From contig NZ_SZNH01000007.1 of NCBI RefSeq assembly GCF_005869855.1, positions 120,418-178,446 on the forward strand: a DNA stretch of 58,029 nt, read 5' to 3'. The translations under genes were made by a program, and so were the position numbers. Shown piece after piece: positions 8,826 to 18,176 of the stretch (within the stretch, counting starts at the first letter, position 1; each line of letters starts with the position of its first letter). The stretch comes from Nostoc sp. PA-18-2419. GTDB taxonomy: Bacteria; Cyanobacteriota; Cyanobacteriia; Cyanobacteriales; Nostocaceae. The notes under the pieces are model-generated. The model had not been told where the DNA came from. It saw only the letters and a list, made by a program, of their open reading frames with translations, and did no database searches.

Positions 8826-11800
8826 ATGCTGCCGGAACAACAACAGCGGATTTTAGGTTACTTTATCGAAGAAGCCAGAGACCACCTAAATACTATAGAG
8901 CAGGGGTTGCTGAATCTAGAGAGTACCCTCAACGACCCGGAAATGATTAGCGAAGTCTTCCGGGCGGCTCACTCTATCAAAGGAGGAGCGGCAATGCTTG
9001 GATTGACAAGTATCCAGCATACATCGCACCGTCTGGAAGATTGTTTCAAAGTTCTTAAAGAACATCCGGTTCAGATTGACCAAAAGTTAGAGTCTTTATT
9101 CTTAGGTGTCTCTGATACCCTCAAAGCACTGTTAGAGCATTTGAGTGCGCCATTTGGTCTTTCTGAAGAGACAGCTAATACACTGATGTCAGAAACCGAG
9201 CCTGTCTTTCAGTGGCTAAATGAGCATCTAGAACAACTTGTACAACAAGGAAACAGTGGAGTAACCACTCCCTGTGCAACAGAAGTGACTGGTTCTATAG
9301 AGAATGTCTCCACACTCACAGAACTTTTTCTACGGCGAGATATTCCCAGTTTGGCAGAAGACGCCCATCAGGAATCTATAGAAAAAGATATTTCTGTAGT
9401 ACCTCAGGAGGTGTTATCGTCAGCCAACGCCAAAGAAAATCAAAATTGGAGCGAGTTTCAAGCCCAAGTACTACAAATACTGCGGCAAATGTTGCAACTG
9501 TTTAAGCAAACAACAACATCTTCAACTCGCCAAAACCTCGAGGAATGCTGTTACCAGTTGGTCAAACTTGGGTTAACTTGGAATTTATCCAAGTGGTGCG
9601 GTTTGTGTGAAGCGGCAGCCAGTGCGATCACCAATCCTCAAAACACTTATCTAACTTTAGCTAAAATCGTCATCACCGAAATCAAGCAAGCTCAAGAATT
9701 AGTTTTGCAAGATAGGGAAGCAGAAATTGCAATCAGTCAACAACTAGAAGCACTTTTGAACTTTGCAGAAATTGAGTTGTTAGAAATTCCCTTTAATTTA
9801 GTTGACGAACAGTCTCCACCAAAGCCAATTTCTCAAAAAATTGAAGAAACCGAACACTTAGCCATCACTAACTTATCTGAGCCAATTGAAGAATTTAAGC
9901 TAGACGACGATATCAATGAATACCCATCTTTAGAGTTACAACAAATATCACTAAACGCTACACCTGTAACTAACTTCACTCTTATTCCACATGAGGAAGT
10001 GCATCCAATCAGTAAGAATCTTGACCCCAATGGCCCAGAGGTAGGAATAGCTGAGTTAAATACCTTGGCTGATTTATTTGAAGGTGAAACTCCTGACTTA
10101 GATGAAAATTGGCAACAAGAAGAAACTTTAGATATTACTGTTACTAATGAATTAGGAATTGATTTCAGCAGCAGTGAAACTAACGATAGCGATTTATCAG
10201 ATTTACTTTCATTCGATGAAGATACTGATAACGAGCAGCAAACCACAATCACAGCTAATACAGAAGATTTATCTTTATTATTTGGTGAGAACTTTATAGA
10301 AAAAGAAAATTATGATCTGCAAAATCAACAAACATCTCCTCTGACTAAAGAGTTAAATGATATCACTATAGATAACCTAGATTTCGACTCTTTTTCTGCC
10401 GAAATATATCAAATTTCTGACAGTTTTATTAACACAGAGCAGCCCTCTTTAGATATTGACCAAAAGAATGACAACGAAAACGATGTGCTTGCAGATTTGT
10501 TGGCACTGACACTAGATGATGACAATGAACTTTTAATTACAGGCGAAATAACTGAACCAGAAAATGAGGCGTCAGCCAGTATAAAATTATCTAGCAATCA
10601 AGAAAATAGTCTTGATAACTTATTTTTAGAAACTGAAAATAGAAATTGGGTAGAAGAAATTACCTCTAGTGATTATATAGAATTAACTCAGCCAAAAGAC
10701 TTGTCTTTAGACAACTTATTTGGTGATGATATAGAAGAAAATTCACTACTAGCCACAAGTGATTCAAAACTTAGTGATTTATTTGATATATCTCTGGAAA
10801 CAACAACTGAACTTTCTCAACCAGAAGATGATTTTAGTAACTTCTGGAATCAAGAAACTACAGGAAAACCAGAAAATGAATTCGATTCTATAGTTGAAAA
10901 TAATTTACAAAATACATTAGAAAAAGATTTATTCATTGGAATTGATAATGATATTTTTACTGAAAGTCAAGAGTCTATAGCTTCTTATGACAACAGTTTT
11001 GATCTAGACAATTTTAATTTAAATTTTCCAGAAGATGAGCAATTAGATATATTATCATCTGATTATGGAGATGATTTATTTGAGGATTTAGCACCAAAAA
11101 ATTTGACAATTTATCCTGAAATTAGCCAGAGCGAAGCTTTAACCAGTCTTGAAGGGTCATCAGCTACATTAGAAGATTCAGTTCCATTGTTCGGGCAACA
11201 TCCTGTAAAAGAGGAAATTCATAATTTATCCCAACAGCCAGAAACTGTAGATTTTATTCCAGAATTTACTAATCAACCCTCAGAGATATCTACTGTTGAT
11301 TATTCTCAAACATCTTCTGATGTCGAACTTAATTCCTTTAGTTCTTTTGATAAAAATTTACAATTACTGTTTGAGGATGTAGCCATTCATGACTCCACCT
11401 ACATTCAGATGGAGATTACAGATGATGTGGTGGACGAACTATCGACTCCAGAAACTTTAGAATTAGCCCAAGCACAGTCAGGTGATTTGTTCGGCTCTTT
11501 TGATGAGAATATACAACTGCTGTTTGAGGATGTAACCATTCATGACTCCACCTACATTCAGATGGAGATTACAAATGATGTGGTGGACGAACTATCGACT
11601 CCAGAAGCTTTAGAATTAGCCCAAACACAGTCAGGTGATTTGTTCGGTTATTTTGATGAGAATACACAACTGTTGTTTGAGGATGTAGCTATTCATGACT
11701 CCACCTATATTCAGATGGAGATTACAGATGATGTACTGGATGAACTATCGACTCCAGAAACTTCCACTTCATTGCAAAGAAATCTAGAAGTTTTAAATAC

Positions 11801-14336
11801 TGAAAATTATAGTTTAGAAGCGGCTTTAGAGTTTGCAGATAATGCAGCTTTGGAAAGTACAGAGCTAAGTTTAAAAAATAATTTATTGCTGAGAGAAACT
11901 CCTTTATTAGAAGTAGAAGTAAATAGCATAGTCGAAGAATTATCAACTGTAAATGAATTTGCACAAACGATTATTCAAGTAACTGTAGAAATAGATAAAA
12001 ACTTAGACAAAAATTTAGTAACTGCACCACTACCAACGTTAGAAAATGCTGTTGGCGTAACTGAAGAATCGACAGTCACAGAAATTATTGAAGTAGTTAC
12101 TCTAGAAGATGACTTTGCAAACTTAGAAGCATTACTAAAAGAGGAAGTACCACCTGCTAAAGCTAAGGAGATACCAGAAGTAGATTTTGCTGCTCTAGAA
12201 GAATTGCTAGGTACGGATAACAATCAAGCTGCTGTATCTAGTGCCCAGCCATCAACTCAATCAATCTCAGCCAAAAATGCTGCTTTCTCACCACGCATAG
12301 ATGAATTTAGCGACTTGGAAAAGTTGCTGGCAGAAGCGGATCAAACAATATCACACTCGGCACTGACAAAATCGAATACGAATAAAACTCCACGTCCCTC
12401 TAGTCGTCGTGCTGCGAGATTTGAAGAAACAATGAAGGTTCCAGTGAAGCAACTGGACGATATGAGTAATTTAGTTGGCGAGTTGGTGGTAAATCGCAAC
12501 ACCTTAGAGCAGGATCACGAACGGCTGCGACAATCACTAGATAACTTGCTGATTCAGGTACAACAACTCTCGGATGTGGGAGCAAGGATGCAAGAGTTGT
12601 ACGAGCGATCGCTCTTAGAAGCTTCTCTGTTGGCTGGACGCAAAGCCAAAGACTCTGGCTTCGATTCCCAAGACTCTAATTCTGACAGAGGTTTTAGCGA
12701 GCTAGAAATGGATCGCTTTACTCCTTTCCATACATTGTCCCAGCAAATGATTGAGCGCATTGTACGGGTACGTGAGTCGGCTAGTGACATTGATTTTGTC
12801 ACCGAAGAAACTGAACGAGTAGCACGGCAATTTCGTCAAGTAACCACCCAGCTGCAAGAGGGACTAACAAGAGCGCGAATGGTCCCTTTTGCCCAAACTA
12901 TTGATCGCTGGCGGCGGGGTGTACGTGACAATGCCATTAAGTGTGGCAAACAAGTAGAGTTGGTAATTGAAGGTGGCGATACTTTAATTGACAAGATGAT
13001 TTTGGATCATCTTACCGATCCGCTAACACACATGCTCAATAATGCGATCGCTCACGGTATTGAAACGCCAGAACAAAGGCAAGCTGCTGGTAAGCCACCT
13101 GTGGGAATTATTACTATCCGTGCCTTTCACCAAGGTAACCAGACTGTAATTTCTGTGGGCGATGACGGCGCAGGTATCGATCCGGCAGGCGTTAAGGCTA
13201 AGGCAGTCAAAATTGGTATGATTACGGAAGCCCAGGCAAAAACTATCTCTCGCCTAGAAGTCTACGACTTACTATTCCACTCTGGTTTTAGCATCAAAGA
13301 CCAAGCAGACGAAATTTCTGGTCGCGGCGTAGGTATGGATGTAGTGCGATCGGCAATTAGCGAAATTCGGGGCACAGTAAACACTGATTCTGCAATTGGC
13401 AAAGGAACCACTTTCACCATTCGTTTGCCACTGACTTTGAGTATTTGTAAAGCTCTGTGTTGTGTCTCCGATAGAGCCAGAATTGCCTTCCCAATGGACG
13501 GCGTAGAAGATACCCTCGATATCTCAGTCAAAAATATTCAACATAACGCCAATGGGCAATCATTTATATCTTGGCGCGATACTCTGCTGCCATTCCGACC
13601 TTTGAAGGAACTTTTAACCTTTAATCGTCAAATTACTCGCGGTAATGTGTATGGCGGTAACCGAGATGATGATATGGTTTCTGTGGTTGTGGTGCGATCG
13701 GCAAATACTCTAATTGCCTTACAGATTGACTTGGTGTTAAGCGAACAAGAAATTGTAATTAAGCAATTTGAAGGCCCGGCACCTAAACCTATAGGTGTAG
13801 CAGGTGCTACAGTTCTCGGTGATGGTCGGATTATGCCCATCGCTGACGTGCTAGAAATTATTGACATCTTCCAAGGACGAATTTCTACACAAGTTGGTAG
13901 CAGTTCTTGGCAACAAAAAACTACTCCTACAGACACTCCCGCTACTAAGATTGACCCAACAGTGCTAATTGTCGATGACTCAATTACAGTCCGAGAATTG
14001 CTCTCTCTAACATTCAGCAAGGCAGGTTATCGTGTAGAACAGGCGCGTGACGGTCAGGAAGCTTGGGATAAACTCCGCTCCGGTTTGCCTTGCGATATCG
14101 TTTTTTGCGACATCGAAATGCCCCGTTGCGATGGTCTGGAGTTACTCTCTCGCATCCAGAAAGACTCTAACCTCAACCACCTACCGATCGCAATGCTCAC
14201 CTCACGAGGTGCAGACAAGCACAGACAAATGGCAGTTCAACTCGGTGCAAGTGGCTACTTTACCAAGCCTTATCTCGAAGAAGCGCTATTGGAAGCTGCG
14301 GGGCGGATGGTCAAAGGAGAGAAACTTGTTAGCTAA
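8826..14336 (+). CDS. hmpE: HmpE, CheA-like histidine kinase with C-terminal receiver
   Basis: Hybrid CheA of 1836 residues, central kinase of the Hmp system. Order: Hpt domain at about 1-110 with His49 in AAHSIKGGAAMLG; a very long acidic Asn/Ser/Thr-rich linker (about 320-1190); dimerisation helices beginning near 1198 (KQLDDMSNLVGELVVNRNT); a HATPase domain with the N-box near 1387 (LTHMLNNAIAHGIE), G1 near 1444 (VGDDGAGID) and G2 near 1499 (GRGVGMDVV); a CheW-like domain at about 1538-1680; and a receiver from about 1706 with phospho-acceptor Asp1762 (FCDIEMPRCDG). The linker contains three near-identical 51-residue repeats. A terminator-like hairpin lies 180 bp after the stop. Together with HmpA-D and HmpF it controls hormogonium motility. 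Confidence 0.9.
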   Translation: MLPEQQQRILGYFIEEARDHLNTIEQGLLNLESTLNDPEMISEVFRAAHSIKGGAAMLGLTSIQHTSHRLEDCFKVLKEHPVQIDQKLESLFLGVSDTLKALLEHLSAPFGLSEETANTLMSETEPVFQWLNEHLEQLVQQGNSGVTTPCATEVTGSIENVSTLTELFLRRDIPSLAEDAHQESIEKDISVVPQEVLSSANAKENQNWSEFQAQVLQILRQMLQLFKQTTTSSTRQNLEECCYQLVKLGLTWNLSKWCGLCEAAASAITNPQNTYLTLAKIVITEIKQAQELVLQDREAEIAISQQLEALLNFAEIELLEIPFNLVDEQSPPKPISQKIEETEHLAITNLSEPIEEFKLDDDINEYPSLELQQISLNATPVTNFTLIPHEEVHPISKNLDPNGPEVGIAELNTLADLFEGETPDLDENWQQEETLDITVTNELGIDFSSSETNDSDLSDLLSFDEDTDNEQQTTITANTEDLSLLFGENFIEKENYDLQNQQTSPLTKELNDITIDNLDFDSFSAEIYQISDSFINTEQPSLDIDQKNDNENDVLADLLALTLDDDNELLITGEITEPENEASASIKLSSNQENSLDNLFLETENRNWVEEITSSDYIELTQPKDLSLDNLFGDDIEENSLLATSDSKLSDLFDISLETTTELSQPEDDFSNFWNQETTGKPENEFDSIVENNLQNTLEKDLFIGIDNDIFTESQESIASYDNSFDLDNFNLNFPEDEQLDILSSDYGDDLFEDLAPKNLTIYPEISQSEALTSLEGSSATLEDSVPLFGQHPVKEEIHNLSQQPETVDFIPEFTNQPSEISTVDYSQTSSDVELNSFSSFDKNLQLLFEDVAIHDSTYIQMEITDDVVDELSTPETLELAQAQSGDLFGSFDENIQLLFEDVTIHDSTYIQMEITNDVVDELSTPEALELAQTQSGDLFGYFDENTQLLFEDVAIHDSTYIQMEITDDVLDELSTPETSTSLQRNLEVLNTENYSLEAALEFADNAALESTELSLKNNLLLRETPLLEVEVNSIVEELSTVNEFAQTIIQVTVEIDKNLDKNLVTAPLPTLENAVGVTEESTVTEIIEVVTLEDDFANLEALLKEEVPPAKAKEIPEVDFAALEELLGTDNNQAAVSSAQPSTQSISAKNAAFSPRIDEFSDLEKLLAEADQTISHSALTKSNTNKTPRPSSRRAARFEETMKVPVKQLDDMSNLVGELVVNRNTLEQDHERLRQSLDNLLIQVQQLSDVGARMQELYERSLLEASLLAGRKAKDSGFDSQDSNSDRGFSELEMDRFTPFHTLSQQMIERIVRVRESASDIDFVTEETERVARQFRQVTTQLQEGLTRARMVPFAQTIDRWRRGVRDNAIKCGKQVELVIEGGDTLIDKMILDHLTDPLTHMLNNAIAHGIETPEQRQAAGKPPVGIITIRAFHQGNQTVISVGDDGAGIDPAGVKAKAVKIGMITEAQAKTISRLEVYDLLFHSGFSIKDQADEISGRGVGMDVVRSAISEIRGTVNTDSAIGKGTTFTIRLPLTLSICKALCCVSDRARIAFPMDGVEDTLDISVKNIQHNANGQSFISWRDTLLPFRPLKELLTFNRQITRGNVYGGNRDDDMVSVVVVRSANTLIALQIDLVLSEQEIVIKQFEGPAPKPIGVAGATVLGDGRIMPIADVLEIIDIFQGRISTQVGSSSWQQKTTPTDTPATKIDPTVLIVDDSITVRELLSLTFSKAGYRVEQARDGQEAWDKLRSGLPCDIVFCDIEMPRCDGLELLSRIQKDSNLNHLPIAMLTSRGADKHRQMAVQLGASGYFTKPYLEEALLEAAGRMVKGEKLVS
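11343..11762 (+). repeat. Tandem 153-bp (51-residue) repeats within hmpE
   Basis: Units begin at 11343, 11496 and 11649, each exactly 153 bp apart, the third ending near 11762. Each encodes FD-N-QLLFEDV-IHDSTYIQMEIT-DV-DELSTPE and a spacer ending in SGDLFG. Very few base differences indicate recent duplication. They sit in the acidic linker between the Hpt and kinase core. Confidence 0.92.
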
Positions 14337-14516
14337 ACGAACTAAGCTTTGGCTACGATTCGGTATGTTTACTAGCAGCATTCAATCAAGCATTAATACA
14401 GGTATATAGAAATCCGCATAAAGGTTTAGTTTGCCAGGAAGTATCAAGGTATTAAGTTTTGCTTTTAATTCAATTTAGTAGTACTATTGTTCTATAGGTG
14501 AAAATAGCACGTATTC

Positions 14517-14543
14517 GCCCCGGCTTCTGACGGGGCTTTTTAT
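14517..14543 (+). terminator. Rho-independent terminator after hmpE
   Basis: GCCCCG, 8-nt loop, CGGGGC followed by TTTTTATTTT. It probably closes the hmpBCDE transcript. Confidence 0.75.
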
Positions 14544-14578
14544 TTTAGAACGATTATAATTTTTGTTAGCCCTGTGAT

Positions 14579-15154
14579 TTATCCCAAAATTGGTTGGAGA
14601 TTTAAAATAAAATCTGGAAGAACATCTTCACCAGATAAACTTGTGGGGAACTGTAAAACTTCTGGTGCTTGATGAGGACGATAATTTTCTACTTGTTTAT
14701 CTTTAGGATTAATTAACCAACAGAGTTGTAAGCCATTTGCTAAGTATTCGTGCATCTTAGCTTGAGCATCTTCCAAATCATCAGTTTCAGAAATTAATTC
14801 CACGGCAAAATCTGGACACAAAGGGATAAATTTCTTTGTTTGTTGTAGCGTGAGAGCATTCCATCTTTCTATCTTTATCCAAGAAGCATCGGCGGAACTA
14901 GTTGCACCATTAGGAAGTTTAAAACCAGTGGAAGAATCAAAGGCTTTACCTAAATTATTTTTGCTGTTCCAAAACCACAGTTGTCCTAATAAATCAAAAT
15001 TACGATTACCAGTTTCTCCTCCTGTGGGTGGCATAATTACTAGTTATCGTTGAGCCGTTAATTCTAAACGCAAATCTTGATTGACAGCAATAATCTGTTC
15101 AAATTCTTCATCTGTAAATTGAAGATTAGGGGGTAAGTGTAGAGTTAAAGTCAT
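14579..15154 (-). pseudogene. Uma2-family endonuclease gene broken by a nonsense codon
   Basis: Reading from ATG at 15154, the frame gives MTLTLHLPPNLQFTDEEFEQ and continues to AQR, then a TAA stop at 15044-15046, then LVIMPPTGGETGNRN in the same frame to the natural end at 14579. Uma2 (DUF820) proteins normally read straight through a segment like LTAxGxLVIMPPT, so one CAA-to-TAA change explains the break. The downstream part (151 residues from ATG 15034) keeps the PD-(D/E)XK-like core (PDFAVELISETDDLEDAQAKMHEYLANGLQLCWLINP) but lacks the N-terminal strand. An intact relative is at 41411-42040. Confidence 0.8.
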
Positions 15155-15377
15155 AATTAATTCGTCTCCATTCAGCACAATTACTTTACTAGCCATTCGC
15201 AAATAACAAAGTGCGAAGTCAGCAGCATCAACTCCCGGCGAACAGAACTTTGTAACAAAGGAGTAATGATAGTCTTAACCAAACAATCTGCAACTTTGGT
15301 ACACATTAGCTTAGTATATACTCCAAATCTTGGGTCTATCTTTGTAATATGTAAAATAGTACTTTTAACCTGATATT

Positions 15378-17444
15378 ATGTCGTCTGAAAAATCCCTCGC
15401 CTACCCACCCAGTCATAAGAGCAATCAAGTCGATCACTACCACGGTACTTTAGTTACAGATACTTACCGTTGGTTGGAAGATCCTGACTCCCAAAAAACA
15501 AAGACTTGGATTGAGTCACAAAATCAAATCACTTTTGGCTACTTGAGTGAAATTTCTGCTAGAGAAAAAATTAAACAACGCTTGACTAAACTTTGGGATT
15601 ATGAAAAATACAGTATCCCCTTTAAAGAAAGTGAGCAATACTTTTATTTCAAAAATGATGGACTACAAAATCAAAGTGTCCTCTACACTCTAAAATCTCT
15701 TGATGCTGAACCTAGAGTTTTACTCGACCCTAATAAACTCTCAGAAGATGGTACTGTTGCGCTTTCAGGGTTGTCTATTAGTGAAGATGGTAAACTTTTA
15801 GCATACGGTATCTCCACATCTGGTTCTGATTGGCAAGAGTGGAAAGTCCGGGATATCGAAACTGGAAAAGACTTAGAAGACCACTTGGAGTGGATTAAAT
15901 TTTCTGGTGTATCTTGGACACACGATAGGCAAGGTTTTTTCTATAGTCGCTACGATGAACCAAATGAAAAAACTCAATTAGAAGATGTTAATTATTATCA
16001 AAAACTCTACTATCATCAACTAGGTCAATCTCAATCAGAAGATATACTAATTTACCATCGTCCTGATCAAAAAGAATGGGGTTTTAGTGGCGATGTTACT
16101 GAAGATGGACACTATTTGATAATTTCAGTTTGGCTAGGAACTGATTCCAAAAACTTAGTTTTTTACAAAGATTTGACTAATCCGGATGCTGAAGTTGTAG
16201 AACTAATTAATGAATTTGAAGCTGATTATAGCTTAATTGATAATGATGGTAGTGTCTTTTATTTTCGTACAGATTTAAATGCACCACGAGGCAGATTAAT
16301 TGCTATTGATACAAAAAAACCTACTCCAGAGAACTGGCAAGAAATTATTCCTCAGTCAGCAGAAACTCTAGAAAGTATTGGAATACTCAATAACCAATTT
16401 GTTGTTGATTTTTTGAAAGATGCTCATACCCAAATCAAAATTTTTGACCTCAAGGGTGAATTGATCCGCGAGGTAGAATTACCTGGACTCGGTTCAGCAG
16501 GTGGCTTTGGTGGTAAGCGTGATGATACTGAAACTTTTTATAGTTTTACCAGCTTTACCACACCAGGGACTATCTATCGCTACGATATGGTAACGGGAAA
16601 AAGTGAGGTTTTTCGTGAGCCAAAGGTAGATTTTAATCCTGATGATTACGAGACAAAACAAGTCTTTTATCAGAGCAAAGATGGTACTAGAGTACCGATG
16701 TTTATCACTCACAAAAAAGGCATTAGATTAGACGGAAATAATCCGACATATCTTTATGCTTATGGTGGTTTTAATGCCTCAATGACACCTGGTTTTTCTG
16801 TGAGTGTGTTGGTGTGGATGGAAATGGGTGGTGTGTATGCAATGCCGAATTTACGTGGTGGTGGTGAGTATGGTGAAGAATGGCATCAAGCAGGAATGAA
16901 GGAGAAAAAACAGAATGTTTTCGATGATTTTATTAGTGCAGCTGAGTGGTTAATTGCTAATAAGTATACTAAAACTGATAAGTTGGCGATCGCAGGTGGA
17001 AGTAACGGCGGCTTGTTAGTCGGTGCTTGTATGACACAGCGTCCTGATTTGTTTGGTGCAGCTTTACCAGCAGTTGGCGTGATGGATATGCTGCGGTTCC
17101 ACAAATTTACTATTGGCTGGGCTTGGACTTCCGAATATGGTTCGCCGGATAATCCAGAAGAATTTCCTGCACTCTATGCTTATTCACCATTGCACAATCT
17201 CAAACCAGATACAGCTTACCCCGCAACCTTGATTACTACAGCCGACCATGACGATCGCGTTGTCCCTGCTCATAGTTTCAAATTTGCCGCAGCTTTACAA
17301 GCAAATCACCTTGGTAATGCGCCAGTATTAATCAGAATTGAGACTAAGGCAGGACATGGAGCAGGTAAACCCACAGCTAAAATTATCGAGGAAGCCGCCG
17401 ATAAATGGGCTTTTTTGGTACGTACTTTAAATGTTGAAGTTTAG
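15378..17444 (+). CDS. Prolyl oligopeptidase, family S9A
   Basis: A 688-residue serine peptidase cleaving short peptides after proline. The N-terminal half (about 75-400) is the beta-propeller, and the C-terminal alpha/beta-hydrolase domain carries the nucleophile Ser542 in GGSNGGLLVGA, the catalytic Asp in the DHDDRVVP motif (from about 623) and His660 in KAGHGAG. The N terminus (YPPSHKSNQVDHYHGTLVTD, then YRWLED) is typical of the family. No signal peptide is evident, so it is probably cytoplasmic. It stands alone, with noncoding sequence on both sides. Confidence 0.93.
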   Translation: MSSEKSLAYPPSHKSNQVDHYHGTLVTDTYRWLEDPDSQKTKTWIESQNQITFGYLSEISAREKIKQRLTKLWDYEKYSIPFKESEQYFYFKNDGLQNQSVLYTLKSLDAEPRVLLDPNKLSEDGTVALSGLSISEDGKLLAYGISTSGSDWQEWKVRDIETGKDLEDHLEWIKFSGVSWTHDRQGFFYSRYDEPNEKTQLEDVNYYQKLYYHQLGQSQSEDILIYHRPDQKEWGFSGDVTEDGHYLIISVWLGTDSKNLVFYKDLTNPDAEVVELINEFEADYSLIDNDGSVFYFRTDLNAPRGRLIAIDTKKPTPENWQEIIPQSAETLESIGILNNQFVVDFLKDAHTQIKIFDLKGELIREVELPGLGSAGGFGGKRDDTETFYSFTSFTTPGTIYRYDMVTGKSEVFREPKVDFNPDDYETKQVFYQSKDGTRVPMFITHKKGIRLDGNNPTYLYAYGGFNASMTPGFSVSVLVWMEMGGVYAMPNLRGGGEYGEEWHQAGMKEKKQNVFDDFISAAEWLIANKYTKTDKLAIAGGSNGGLLVGACMTQRPDLFGAALPAVGVMDMLRFHKFTIGWAWTSEYGSPDNPEEFPALYAYSPLHNLKPDTAYPATLITTADHDDRVVPAHSFKFAAALQANHLGNAPVLIRIETKAGHGAGKPTAKIIEEAADKWAFLVRTLNVEV

Positions 17445-17467
17445 AAGAATACAATCTTAAAACAGAA

Positions 17468-17721
17468 GTCATAATTCAGAATTCAGAATGTAATCTGTGG
17501 GAATTTAGACTTGCCTTTTAGAAGCACCAGGGACTTCCAATTAAAAAATATTCTATCGATAGGGTAGGCAGGGGAGCAGGGAGCAGGGGGGAGATAAAAA
17601 TATCACCTGATTGAATTGGATAATTTATTTTTTGGAAGTCCCCACCACAAATTTTTCAAATTTGATGAAGTGTTTCACAGTTTATTCACCAGTTGTACTT
17701 AGGTAAATTCTGAATTATGAC
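17468..17721. repeat. Nested inverted-repeat element (MITE-like)
   Basis: An outer pair, GTCATAATTCAGAAT at 17468-17482 and its complement at 17707-17721 (15 bp, perfect), encloses an inner pair, GGGACTTCCAA at 17530-17540 and its complement at 17632-17642 (11 bp, perfect). The middle holds G-rich low-complexity sequence. No coding capacity. It resembles non-autonomous inverted-repeat elements of Nostoc. Confidence 0.6.
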
Positions 17722-18176
17722 CGCTAATTCCTTGGTTATTCTCGTTAAATTAATGATTATAGGGAAATATTATCTATCAAATAGTTAAAAATTGGTAAGG
17801 ATAAACAATCACAAAATCTACCTTGAAAAGTGAAGTAAATACAGTTAAATTATTATGAGTTCAGGAAAAAGAAAATATTCTTTTGATTAAGGATAATAGC
17901 CCAAACTATTTGTTTTAAAAATTATCTCTAAATTATTTATTAACTATATTTCAATAGTGAATCAAAATTATCGCTATTTGATTCAAAATATTATCTATTT
18001 TACAAATATCCTAATAGTTACATTCATGAAATATAAGAACTTGATAGCTCACGTTTCAAAGTTTTTATATTAGGATGATTACGAGGCTCAATCTTTGAAC
18101 GTTCAAAACAACGCTCTGATTTCTTTACAAAAGAAATTATATTTTATCAACTTGAATTTTTCATTTTCCACTGCTT
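17722..18176. other. A+T-rich intergenic region upstream of the M16 gene
   Basis: About 450 bp of A+T-rich sequence with no gene, tRNA or clear hairpin that I can support. It presumably contains the promoter of the M16 peptidase gene that follows. Confidence 0.5.

Noticed and set aside
15181-15306. 41-codon minus-strand frame upstream of the broken Uma2 gene
   Set aside because: No ribosome site and no recognisable family; could be the tail of something older, but not supportable.
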